Shown piece after piece: positions 24,353-31,166 of a stretch of 40,055 nt of DNA (the first letter of the stretch is position 1; each line of letters begins with the position of its first letter). Source of the stretch: Bordetella parapertussis (GTDB lineage: Bacteria; Pseudomonadota; Gammaproteobacteria; Burkholderiales; Burkholderiaceae_D); contig CAMCXB010000017.1 of assembly GCA_945883145.1 (NCBI GenBank), positions 1 to 40,055 on the forward strand. Direction: 5' to 3'. Below the pieces are notes generated by a model, which was given only the letters and a program-made list of their open reading frames with translations, was not told the origin of the DNA and made no database searches. Made by a program: the position numbers and the translations under genes.

Positions 24353-25498
24353 GTGAATAAATTGAAAATATTTTTCTACACAGTTTTTCAAGAAAAAGCG
24401 AGGCAAGCACAAGCTTGGGCTCTCGCTTGGCTATGGATGCTTGTGGTCGGAGTAGGTTTAGCTAATGCAGCGAACCTGCAAGAGGATTTATTTGCATCTG
24501 CAACGTCTTGGGTGGCAGCACAAACCAGCACTGGCGCTGATTTGATTAAGTTTGCACCGCTAGATCAGCGAGTTAAAGTACAGGAATGCCATAGCAAAAT
24601 TGAATTTGATTTTCCTTTTGCTAATAAGTCGACGGTAAGAGCAAAATGTAATCAACCTAACTGGCAATTGTTTATCAAGGTATCCAACTCTTTGCCGATT
24701 AATAGTGTGGAAGCCAAGCAAGCCGCACCTAGTAAACAAGCTATGGTGGCCAAGCATGCTTTAGTAGCAGGTCAAATTTTGACGGCTAATGATCTAGAAA
24801 CAGGAACCGACTCTTCATCTTCATCAGGTTCTTTCGTCGATAAGGATGCGTTAATCGGTCGTATGCTCAAGCGGAATATGGCCAAAGGCCAATTACTGCT
24901 GGCACAGGATATTGAAAATAGCTTGCAAGTTTTGAAACTAAAACAAAATTTGCGAGCCAATGAATTAATTAGCTCGACTGCTTATGAGCGTGTCGCTGTG
25001 GGTAAAGAAGCAGTCCCAGTAGGCGTTTGGTTGGGTGCGGAATTACCGCCTGGCGCAAGAGTAAACAGAGATATGCAAGTTGGACAAATTTTACTCAACA
25101 CGGATTTAGCTGAAAGCCGTCTGGTTGTGTTTGCCAATACCAATATGGTGGCGGGACAAGCCTTAAAAGCAGGATCGCTGAGATTAGAAAAGCTGGACCA
25201 AGATAAGGTTAGCCGCACTCATTTATTTGAGTTAGCGGGGCTAGATGGTTTTGAAGTAACGCGAACCATACGTGCGGGTGAAGCTTTACGCACTACGGAT
25301 CTGCGCCCTGCTCTTTTAGTCAAACGCGGGGAAATGGTAGTGTTAAGCATAGGTCGGCCTTCGGAGTTTGAAATCACGATCAAACTAGAGGCTATGCAAG
25401 ATGGCCGCATGGGCGAGCAAGTTAAGCTTAAAAATGCGGAAACAGGCAGAATTTTGAATGGAATCGTGACTGGCCAAGGCCAATTACGCGGTAGTTGA
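24353..25498 (+). CDS. flgA: P-ring chaperone FlgA, enlarged with extra SAF-like modules
   Basis: 381 residues from a GTG start, against about 220-250 in most species. The N-terminal hydrophobic stretch AWALAWLWMLVVGVGLANA (21-39) is a signal peptide. The usual N-terminal FlgA part covers about 42-115 (APLDQRVKVQECHSKIEFDF). Then SAF-like modules recur: about 131-190 (AKHALVAGQILTANDLETG), about 212-255 (AVGKEAVPVGVWLGAELPPG, VGQILLNTDL) and about 257-318 (MVAGQALKAGSLRLEKL, IRAGEALRTTDLRP). The end is the standard FlgA finish, VKRGEMVVLSIGRPSEFEIT ... GEQVKLKNAETGRILNGIVT. FlgA carries FlgI through the periplasm for P-ring assembly. The start codon is uncertain because no good Shine-Dalgarno is present. 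Confidence 0.9.
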   Translation: MNKLKIFFYTVFQEKARQAQAWALAWLWMLVVGVGLANAANLQEDLFASATSWVAAQTSTGADLIKFAPLDQRVKVQECHSKIEFDFPFANKSTVRAKCNQPNWQLFIKVSNSLPINSVEAKQAAPSKQAMVAKHALVAGQILTANDLETGTDSSSSSGSFVDKDALIGRMLKRNMAKGQLLLAQDIENSLQVLKLKQNLRANELISSTAYERVAVGKEAVPVGVWLGAELPPGARVNRDMQVGQILLNTDLAESRLVVFANTNMVAGQALKAGSLRLEKLDQDKVSRTHLFELAGLDGFEVTRTIRAGEALRTTDLRPALLVKRGEMVVLSIGRPSEFEITIKLEAMQDGRMGEQVKLKNAETGRILNGIVTGQGQLRGS

Positions 25499-25551
25499 AG
25501 AAAATAACGCTTTTTTAATACTTTTGTTTGGGAAAATTTGTTTTCACATGT

Positions 25552-25578
25552 TAAAGATTTCCCAACTCAGGCCGATTT
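25552..25578 (+). promoter_or_regulatory. Sigma-28 promoter of flgM
   Basis: TAAAGATT-N11-GCCGATTT against TAAAGTTT-N11-GCCGATAA: exact spacing, one mismatch at -35 and two at -10. The leader is about 165 nt. An anti-sigma-28 gene driven by sigma-28 is the usual feedback arrangement. Confidence 0.75.
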
Positions 25579-25589
25579 ACACTCTGAAT

Positions 25590-25670
25590 GGTGTAATTGT
25601 TCATGGCTAAAGCATAAAATGGCGTAATATCAGCCAATAACGTGGTGTAAACCATATGCAGTAAGTGTAA
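25590..25670 (+). repeat. Four short GGTGTAA-type direct repeats upstream of flgM
   Basis: GGTGTAA at 25590-25596, GGCGTAA at 25621-25627, GGTGTAA at 25644-25650 and AGTGTAA at 25664-25670. Start-to-start spacing is 31, 23 and 20 bp, close to whole helical turns. They lie between the sigma-28 promoter and a weak sigma-54-like element. Confidence 0.35.
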
Positions 25671-25681
25671 AAGGCTGTGAC

Positions 25682-25697
25682 TGGCATCAACTGGGCA
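25682..25697 (+). promoter_or_regulatory. Weak sigma-54-like element before flgM
   Basis: TGGCATCAACTGGGCA has a good -24 box and correct GG-N10-GC spacing, but GG replaces TT in the -12 box. If used, the start would be near 25708, 40 nt before the ATG. Confidence 0.3.
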
Positions 25698-25748
25698 ATT
25701 TTTTTGAAAAATACAGGACTTTAATAAGAGTTCAAAGCGAGTGACATC

Positions 25749-26051
25749 ATGACTGATTCAATTTCTAAGCTTGGCGGCAGCCCCTCTCTGGACAAGGCTT
25801 CGCTGGAAAAAGCCAAGCGTAAAGCCGTGGATACAGGCGATAAAGGTTTGCCTACCAGTGTAAAAGCGCCCTCTTCTTCTAAAGATGAGGTGATACTGTC
25901 TAACATTACTCAAAAAGCTATGGCAGAACCTGCATTCGACCGCACAAAAGTGGAAGCAATCAAGCAAGCAATTTCAGATGGTAACTATCCTATTAACTCG
26001 CGCAGAATCGCAGAGAGTTTTGTTGCGATTGAAAAAATGATAGGCGAGTAA
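25749..26051 (+). CDS. flgM: Anti-sigma-28 factor FlgM
   Basis: 100 residues. The N-terminal half (SISKLGGSPSLDKASLEKAK and the Ser/Lys-rich stretch) is disordered, as in all FlgM. The C-terminal half has the sigma-28-binding helices: VILSNITQKAMAEPAFDRTK, VEAIKQAISDGNYPINSRRI and AESFVAIEKMIGE. FlgM holds FliA inactive until the hook is finished, when it is exported. FliA is encoded at 35416-36123. flgN follows 9 nt later, so the two are co-transcribed; a sigma-28 promoter precedes them. Confidence 0.95.
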   Translation: MTDSISKLGGSPSLDKASLEKAKRKAVDTGDKGLPTSVKAPSSSKDEVILSNITQKAMAEPAFDRTKVEAIKQAISDGNYPINSRRIAESFVAIEKMIGE

Positions 26052-26060
26052 TTTAAACCA

Positions 26061-26510
26061 ATGCCCACTTCGTCAGAATTAGGTTTTGCTGTTGCCTTTG
26101 CTCCACCTCCCGATGCCAGTCCAGAACTGTTAGCGGCGATGGAGCAAGGTCTGACCCTGCAACAATTACTCGAAGAAGAATTCGAAGCATTGCGTGTGCA
26201 AGATCTGAATGCTTTTGATGCCTTACAACAGACTAAACTCGACATCTTTAAAAATCTCACCGCACTAACCGGTATAGATACTGAGCATAGTCAAATTGAT
26301 GATGATGCTTGGATTTGTTTTAAAGATCTCATGTCTGCATGCCGCGATATGCACCGTCGAAATGAAATTCTTATAATTCGTAAACTCGACGCTATCCGTG
26401 GCACCTTACAAACTTTAAATGGCACTGACTCAACCGCTTCAGTTGAAGTCTATGATCGCTTAGGTCGTATGGCACGTGGCCGTGGTGGTCGCGGTGTTGA
26501 AATAGCTTAA
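26061..26510 (+). CDS. flgN: FlgK/FlgL export chaperone FlgN
   Basis: 149 residues. It has the FlgN helix pattern: LQQLLEEEFEALRVQDLNAF and LQQTKLDIFKNLTALTG, then WICFKDLMSACRDMHRRNEI with the conserved Arg-Asn, LIIRKLDAIRGTLQTLNG and the C-terminal VEVYDRLGRMARGRGG. FlgN binds the C-terminal helices of FlgK and FlgL and hands them to the export gate; here one client is the 1149-residue FlgK. It lies directly after flgM. Confidence 0.9.
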   Translation: MPTSSELGFAVAFAPPPDASPELLAAMEQGLTLQQLLEEEFEALRVQDLNAFDALQQTKLDIFKNLTALTGIDTEHSQIDDDAWICFKDLMSACRDMHRRNEILIIRKLDAIRGTLQTLNGTDSTASVEVYDRLGRMARGRGGRGVEIA

Positions 26511-26530
26511 TCACTGCTCTGCTTGACTCT

Positions 26531-26560
26531 GCAAGTTCGCTTGCTTCGCTTTAGTTCTTC
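26531..26560 (+). terminator. Possible weak terminator after flgN
   Basis: A GCAAG-TTCG-CTTGC hairpin (26531-26544) with a stable tetraloop is followed by a pyrimidine-rich tract, in the 87-nt gap between convergent flgN and the flhX-like gene. The T-run is interrupted, so termination efficiency is uncertain. Confidence 0.35.
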
Positions 26561-26597
26561 CTTTACTTCTCGCTGCACCACTCCGCTATTTCACTTC

Positions 26598-26870
26598 CTA
26601 TTTCTTTTCATCCCCAGGTTTCATGCCCTTCAGCCAATAAGCCCAAGACAACACCACTGCGACTGCTGTATAGAGTTCACGTGGAATTTCTTGTTGTAAG
26701 TCGAGTCGAGATAATGCAGCAACTAATTGTGGATCTTGCGCGATGTAGACGCCCTGCTTCTTCGCTTCCGCAATAATCGCTAACGCAAGCTCATCTGAAC
26801 CCTTGGCAGTCACCACTGGTGCTTCTAACTGGCCATAAGCCAGTGCAACGGCATCAAGACGGCGCTTCAT
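26598..26870 (-). CDS. Stand-alone FlhB C-terminal-domain protein (FlhX/FhlB-like)
   Basis: 90 residues from an ATG at 26870 that overlaps the stop of the upstream fliK-like gene (ATGA). It covers only the cytoplasmic domain of FlhB: DAVALAYGQLEAPVVTAKGS, DELALAIIAEAKKQGVYIAQ, then DPQLVAALSRLDLQQEIPRE and LYTAVAVVLSWAYWLKG. The membrane part is absent, and so is the Asn-Pro-Thr-His autocleavage site; the sequence begins where PTH-YAVALKY would start. H. pylori HP1575 (FlhX) is a known protein of this kind that can substitute for the FlhB C-domain. Pairing with a FliK-like protein suggests a part in the export specificity switch; this is inference. It is the last gene of the flgP operon. Confidence 0.85.
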   Translation of the reverse strand: MKRRLDAVALAYGQLEAPVVTAKGSDELALAIIAEAKKQGVYIAQDPQLVAALSRLDLQQEIPRELYTAVAVVLSWAYWLKGMKPGDEKK

Positions 26871-27961
26871 ACGGAAATATCCAACATCGCACCTGAAGGT
26901 GCAGACCAACTCTCAGGCAAACTTGGTCGCGCTGAGTGATAAATACGCATGGAATCCATGGTCAGGCCAGAGTCCCGTAAGCGCTTGCTTAATGCATCGG
27001 TATGTCGTCGCGCTAAATTCACCACATCTTCACGCACTGCCCACATCATCATGTCTACATGTGCTGAACGGGCGATGGAGGTTTTTAACCATATCTCACC
27101 TAGATGTTCGTTGTTAGTGTGTATGTTGACAGTGAATGGTGGCTTCTCTTCACCTGGTCTCCGCGCTCCTCGAAAAAAATGAATCTCAACCGGATTGGCA
27201 TCAACAAAAGGCAGCACCATAGAAAATGAAATTTCGCCGCGAGTTTGTGCTGCGAGTGATTCAACTTGAGCTGCTTCAACATCATCTAAGGCTTTTTCTA
27301 TCTTAGCTTTTTGTTGCATATCACCTTCGCTTAAGGCGCGTAATAATTTACGTAATAAGGCCTTATTGTCTAACAAAGGAATCGCCTTACCTTGTGCAAG
27401 AAAAGCCTCCAACCAAAAGCCTGAATTTTGTACTGCCTTTTCTATATCACCCGGATTTAAGCCTCCCATGGACAAACGCATGCGTTGAAATAAGGCAGCG
27501 AGCTCGGGACTGTTGATGGTTCTTAATAAACCATCCAACATCGCCGGCTGAAACATATTCATTAAGACAGGGGTTTGCGGAGGTCGCAAAGATAAAGCAA
27601 GAAGACGAGAATTATTAATCGTGGGTGTGGGGCTAGGTGCGACTGAGAATACAGATTCCGATTGCTCTGCTGTTTCCTCTTGCTGCTCTACAGGACGTAA
27701 TATCCATCCATGTGCTTTGGCTTGTGCGCGTAACCAAATTTCTTCACCTGGACGAAAACGCAAACCTGGAGGCAAATCAAACATTTGCCCATTGATGAGC
27801 ATTCTTAAGGTTTCACCTCTGAGTTCAACAGTCGCTTGGACGATTTGGGCATCTCGTAAACCGAGTGCGCGCGCCACCGGCGCTTCTAGTTGAAGCGTTC
27901 TACCTTCGAGATAAATAGGATTAAGGCGACCAACTCGGGTCGCCTCATCTGGCGCGATCAT
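26867..27961 (-). CDS. FliK-like hook-length control family protein (second FliK)
   Basis: 364 residues. The C-terminal third (about 235-345) has the FliK (Flg_hook) C-domain pattern: FSMVLPFVDANPVEIHFFRG, FTVNIHTNNEHLGEIWLKTS, VDMMMWAVREDVVNLARRHT and LSKRLRDSGLTMDSMRIYHS. The N-terminal half has a small beta domain (LEGRTLQLEAPVARALGLRD) and a helical middle (LDGLLRTINSPELAALFQRM). It has no signal peptide. A regular FliK is encoded at 38262-39842, so this is a paralog. It overlaps the flhX-like gene by 4 nt, and both belong to an operon with flgP and flgT that appears to be sigma-28 driven. The role is not known; it may fine-tune the switch with the FlhB C-domain paralog. Confidence 0.75.
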   Translation of the reverse strand: MIAPDEATRVGRLNPIYLEGRTLQLEAPVARALGLRDAQIVQATVELRGETLRMLINGQMFDLPPGLRFRPGEEIWLRAQAKAHGWILRPVEQQEETAEQSESVFSVAPSPTPTINNSRLLALSLRPPQTPVLMNMFQPAMLDGLLRTINSPELAALFQRMRLSMGGLNPGDIEKAVQNSGFWLEAFLAQGKAIPLLDNKALLRKLLRALSEGDMQQKAKIEKALDDVEAAQVESLAAQTRGEISFSMVLPFVDANPVEIHFFRGARRPGEEKPPFTVNIHTNNEHLGEIWLKTSIARSAHVDMMMWAVREDVVNLARRHTDALSKRLRDSGLTMDSMRIYHSARPSLPESWSAPSGAMLDISV

Positions 27962-27985
27962 ATGATCGAGAGTATAAGCCCCGAC

Positions 27986-29008
27986 TTAGGGGAATCTCAC
28001 CCACTTTTTCTTTTCTTCAGCTGGGACTGGGATTGCAGGACCCTCACTACCTGCCACTACCATTGGAGGTTTGGGGACGGCAATCACATCTGGATAGAGT
28101 GGATTATTCATCGATGGTGCCCGTGTTAAAGCGGTCGCGGTTATGCTTGCTTCACGATTCATTGGTTCAATCGGACGAATGATTTCAACTGGCTGAACTT
28201 GCACTTCCACCGCTTTGGGTTTCGCTGCAGGTGGATTCACATCACCCAACACGACCAGTCTAAACATAGATTGATCCGGCACACGCAAGCTTTGTCCTGC
28301 ACGCAGTTTTGCTTTTGGATCCGCTAATACTTGCGGATTCGCTTTTACAAATGCTTCACGCATCACATCAGAAGAGAAAGGCGTTGTTGGAAAAATTTTC
28401 TTGATAATGCCATCAATTGTGTCACGTGCTTCAACTACGTAATTAGCAGTTTCATTCGATTGACCATGTGCGTGCGCTTCAACGGCATCACGTGCAACTT
28501 CATTTAATGGACCTTTGACTGGCTCGACTTTAGCAAGCTTGGCTGGTTTACGCTTTTTCGGCGCTTCGTACTTCACCACAGGTACTTTTTCAATCACCAT
28601 ATCTGGTGCTTTAGTATTATCAGATTGCCCATTCATTGCAGCTTTATCTGCAGCTTTATCTGCAGGTTTTTCCGCTACTTTGTCTACTGGTTTTTCGGTT
28701 GTTTTTTCTGCTGTTTTTTCTGCTGATTTTTCAGCCGGCTTAGCAGCAGGTTTGTCTGCTGGCCTTGGAATAGAGGTCACTTTAGGAAAAGGCTTAGAGG
28801 GTAACTCCGGCTCCGCAGGCTTATCGTCTTTTTTCGCCTCCGCCTTTGCAGCTTTGGGATCCGCTTTTGGATCCGCTTTTGGGTCAGCCTTAGCATCAGC
28901 AGGCTTGGCTGCTTCTGGCTTGGCCGGCGGATCATTTGCAAGCACAGAACCGCTAACGGCCAAGGCTAAAATTACCGCGAGCGGACTCAGGTGAAGGTTT
29001 TTCATCAT
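27986..29008 (-). CDS. Secreted low-complexity protein with a FimV/LysM-like domain
   Basis: 340 residues. A signal peptide (LSPLAVILALAVSGSVLA, about 7-24) is followed by about 120 residues of Lys/Ala/Pro/Glu-rich low complexity with short tandem repeats. A LysM-like domain lies at about 190-246 (YVVEARDTIDGIIKKIF, FVKANPQVLADPKAKLRAGQ, SLRVPD), close to the N-terminal periplasmic domain of FimV-type proteins. The tail is Pro-rich. It is probably a periplasmic protein that spans some distance and binds peptidoglycan. It lies 14 nt after flgT and 24 nt before the fliK-like gene. Some polar flagella use LysM proteins to hold outer rings to the wall; that role here is inference. The exact family is uncertain. 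Confidence 0.65.
   Translation of the reverse strand: MMKNLHLSPLAVILALAVSGSVLANDPPAKPEAAKPADAKADPKADPKADPKAAKAEAKKDDKPAEPELPSKPFPKVTSIPRPADKPAAKPAEKSAEKTAEKTTEKPVDKVAEKPADKAADKAAMNGQSDNTKAPDMVIEKVPVVKYEAPKKRKPAKLAKVEPVKGPLNEVARDAVEAHAHGQSNETANYVVEARDTIDGIIKKIFPTTPFSSDVMREAFVKANPQVLADPKAKLRAGQSLRVPDQSMFRLVVLGDVNPPAAKPKAVEVQVQPVEIIRPIEPMNREASITATALTRAPSMNNPLYPDVIAVPKPPMVVAGSEGPAIPVPAEEKKKWVRFP
28637..28894 (-). repeat. Low-complexity tandem repeats in the LysM-like gene
   Basis: Two short repeat tracts at DNA and protein level: ADPK units at about residues 40-53 (28850-28893) and Lys-Pro/Thr-Ala-Glu units at about 91-124 (28637-28738). Such tracts can change length by slippage in units of whole codons. 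Confidence 0.7.
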
Positions 29009-29022
29009 GTTCTCCGAATTTT

Positions 29023-30186
29023 CTAGAATGGGGTGGCGACCCAGTCACCGGCTTTTGACATATCTTTTGGGCCCGCCAATTTCTTCACTTTCGCCAAACC
29101 ATTATTAACGCTCACCACTTCAACCAGCGCCATATGCTGTCCGCTATCGGGTTCTAATATTCGCGCAGGTAGAAATTCGCGATTCAGTAATAACATTTGG
29201 TCGCCCACTGACACACCGGCCAACTGACCACCATTAATTACCCACGACCCAGCAGCTTCTTGCAATACATTGAATTGCAATGGTTTACAGCTAAATACTT
29301 TATCAATTTTATCGTGCCAGCGTTGCAGCACAATGTCTAACTCAGAGAGCAAGCCTGGGGGTAAAGGCTGACTATTGTTGGAGATCTCTGCCTCTGGGTA
29401 GAACAAAGGTGCAATGTCTTGCCAAATCACGTTTTGACTACTACGTTCAAGAATAGAGAGACGCATCACAAAAGGAATCGGACGACGTTTTGCGGGTGGC
29501 TCATCTTTAAAAAAGTTCTGAACTGATTGTGCAGTTTCAGAAGAAATAGAACGTGCCCTAGGTGGACGAACTGGCTCTACACCGAGTGCACCGGGAGGTA
29601 AAATTTCTATCGTCATTTGATACGGCATGAGATCAGGCGTCGCACCAGTCAATAGACGATCATAGGTATTTTCAGGCATGACAGCGGCCGCTGAAATTAA
29701 CCATTTACGGCTTGCACCAGCTTGCGCTACAAAACGTGTGCGCGCTTGTGCTAAAAATTTATTCCAGTCGTAACGCTCAGTACCATTCGCAGTTATGCGC
29801 ATTGCTACCGCTAAGGTCGCTTCACGACGATAGCGTTGCTCAACACCGCGGCACACTTCTTCATTAGGACTTGTCTTACCATTGTCGGCAACAAATAAAG
29901 TAGTGTTATTCGCTTCATTTTGCCCGTACGGCAGGACACGCACACTACGCACCTTCATGTCTGAAGTAATGCGTGTGTTTTCATGCAATTGACCCGTACT
30001 ATCCACCCATGCTGCAGTCCGTACCTGTGTACGACTTGCCATCGCAGCATCAATCAAAGAATGCTGTAAGGCTTCTAGTCGTTTGCGTGGCTCAGTCGGC
30101 AAGGACTGCTCTGCTGCGCTAGCGCACAGAGCAATACTCGCAAATGAGGCAGACAAGAACAGGGGCAAAATACGCATGGCAGACAT
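29023..30186 (-). CDS. flgT: Flagellar assembly (H-ring) protein FlgT
   Basis: 387 residues, the normal size of FlgT. The signal peptide is MRILPLFLSASFASIALCAS ending at ASA, about residue 25. The N-terminal domain has ALQHSLIDAAMASRTQVRTA, the middle ATLAVAMRITANGTERYDWN, and the C-terminal SH3-like domain WVINGGQLAGVSVGDQMLLL with ALVEVVSVNNGLAKVKKLAG. In Vibrio, FlgT forms part of the H ring around the LP ring and helps anchor stators. It starts 5 nt after flgP and precedes the LysM-like gene by 14 nt. FlgO, often encoded with FlgP and FlgT, is not in the window. Confidence 0.85.
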   Translation of the reverse strand: MSAMRILPLFLSASFASIALCASAAEQSLPTEPRKRLEALQHSLIDAAMASRTQVRTAAWVDSTGQLHENTRITSDMKVRSVRVLPYGQNEANNTTLFVADNGKTSPNEEVCRGVEQRYRREATLAVAMRITANGTERYDWNKFLAQARTRFVAQAGASRKWLISAAAVMPENTYDRLLTGATPDLMPYQMTIEILPPGALGVEPVRPPRARSISSETAQSVQNFFKDEPPAKRRPIPFVMRLSILERSSQNVIWQDIAPLFYPEAEISNNSQPLPPGLLSELDIVLQRWHDKIDKVFSCKPLQFNVLQEAAGSWVINGGQLAGVSVGDQMLLLNREFLPARILEPDSGQHMALVEVVSVNNGLAKVKKLAGPKDMSKAGDWVATPF

Positions 30187-30191
30187 GCTGA

Positions 30192-30848
30192 TTATTTCCG
30201 TGCAGCCATTTGAGCCAGATACAACACACGCAGATCATTCACAACACGACCATCGAGTGAGAGTGTGGTCTCATAAGTGTCATCACCCACAGGGGAGATG
30301 GACTCGAGAACTGCACCATAGATGATGCCTTGTACGCGAGCACGGAAGGTATCACTGGTGACCATCATCTCAGCCACGGTTGTTTGTGCATCTAATTGTT
30401 GGCCGTAGACTTGTTCAGTCAGGGCACGATAAGCATCAAGCTTAGAAGCACGGATTGCCATCAAGCGTTGTTGCGCTGGATTGCGATGATTTTGTGTACT
30501 GATGACTGCATAACCGGTAGCACGAACGGTTTGCTGACGTTCCATCAATGGCGTAATCATGCTGGTGGAATCTGGCGAGTTTTTCGTCTCTGCCGCTTTC
30601 GCTTCAGCTTTGGCTTCGGCTACTTTAGCTTGTGCTGCTTTTAATTCCGCATTTTTGGCTTCTGTTGCTTTGACTTCAGCAGCCTTCATTTCAGCCATTT
30701 TCGCTTCCATGGACTTCACTTCAGCCTGAGCTTGCTTAGTTTCAGCACGCGCTGAAGCAGCCTCGGTGAAGATGGCAGTTGGTACGGTAGTACATGCAGC
30801 CGCCAATCCGGCCACCGACACCACCAACAGTCTAGATATTTTGTTCAT
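30192..30848 (-). CDS. flgP: FlgP-like outer-membrane lipoprotein (LPP20 family) with helical spacer
   Basis: 218 residues, against about 145-170 for most FlgP. The lipoprotein signal ends in the lipobox LAAAC with Cys19. The C-terminal domain (about 105-200) is LPP20/FlgP-like: VRATGYAVISTQNHRNPAQQ, RLMAIRASKLDAYRALTEQV, YGQQLDAQTTVAEMM, then GRVVNDLRVLYLAQ. Between them, residues 30-92 form an Ala/Lys/Glu-rich run with 7-11-residue periodicity (KAAEVKATEAKNAELKAAQA), predicted to be one long helix. FlgP builds the outer part of the H ring in Vibrio and basal discs in Campylobacter. This is the first gene of the flgP-flgT-LysM-fliK-like-flhX-like operon, with a sigma-28-type promoter upstream. 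Confidence 0.8.
   Translation of the reverse strand: MNKISRLLVVSVAGLAAACTTVPTAIFTEAASARAETKQAQAEVKSMEAKMAEMKAAEVKATEAKNAELKAAQAKVAEAKAEAKAAETKNSPDSTSMITPLMERQQTVRATGYAVISTQNHRNPAQQRLMAIRASKLDAYRALTEQVYGQQLDAQTTVAEMMVTSDTFRARVQGIIYGAVLESISPVGDDTYETTLSLDGRVVNDLRVLYLAQMAARK
30573..30761 (-). repeat. Ala/Lys/Glu helix repeat within flgP
   Basis: Encodes about 63 residues of AxxKxxExK-type units between the lipid anchor and the LPP20 domain. If a single alpha helix, it would be about 9 nm long (1.5 angstrom per residue). Confidence 0.65.
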
Positions 30849-30978
30849 AAATCACCCCTTTTTTTTGGCCAGCCGGTCAAAAGCTCAACCATCACACTTT
30901 TTTCCAACCCCTAATAAACTTGTCAATGAGAAAACATGCTGTGAAATACCTACTGGCGCGACTGCCGTAACAATAGCC

Positions 30979-30992
30979 TTGCCAAAAGGCAA
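30979..30992. promoter_or_regulatory. Inverted-order TTGCC-N4-GGCAA element upstream of flhA
   Basis: TTGCCAAAAGGCAA has the half-sites of the GGCAA-N4-TTGCC element in swapped order. It is centred near -116 from the predicted flhA sigma-54 start, an enhancer-like distance. It may instead be unrelated. Confidence 0.3.
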
Positions 30993-31012
30993 AAATAACT
31001 TTCTCGCTTGCT

Positions 31013-31039
31013 GTATCGGCACTACCCGCATGATCTTTA
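31013..31039 (-). promoter_or_regulatory. Sigma-28-like promoter of the flgP operon
   Basis: On the minus strand it reads TAAAGATC-N11-GCCGATAC, with exact spacing, six of eight at -35 and seven of eight at -10. The leader to the flgP ATG is about 158 nt. I found no GG-N10-GC sigma-54 element on this strand in 30849-31100. Confidence 0.55.
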
Positions 31040-31075
31040 GCTTGAATTTAGGAAATACCAACAAAAGTACGCGGG

Positions 31076-31091
31076 TGGCATGTCACTTGCT
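31076..31091 (+). promoter_or_regulatory. Sigma-54 promoter of the flhA operon
   Basis: TGGCATGTCACTTGCT matches TGGCACG-N4-TTGCW with one mismatch in the defined positions and correct spacing. The predicted start is near 31102, about 65 nt before the flhA ATG. The 318-nt gap 30849-31166 holds this promoter, the flgP sigma-28 promoter and the element at 30979, but no gene. Confidence 0.75.
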
Positions 31092-31166
31092 TTACAAGTC
31101 TCGAGAGCAATTAACTAAACAGCACTGAAAAATATTAACTCCTTGATTTTTATAAAGTTTTTATAA

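Noticed and set aside
26871..26909. Upstream extension of the FlhX-like protein
   Set aside because: The extra residues do not belong to the FlhB domain, and the ATG at 26870 overlaps the preceding stop as ATGA, typical of translational coupling.
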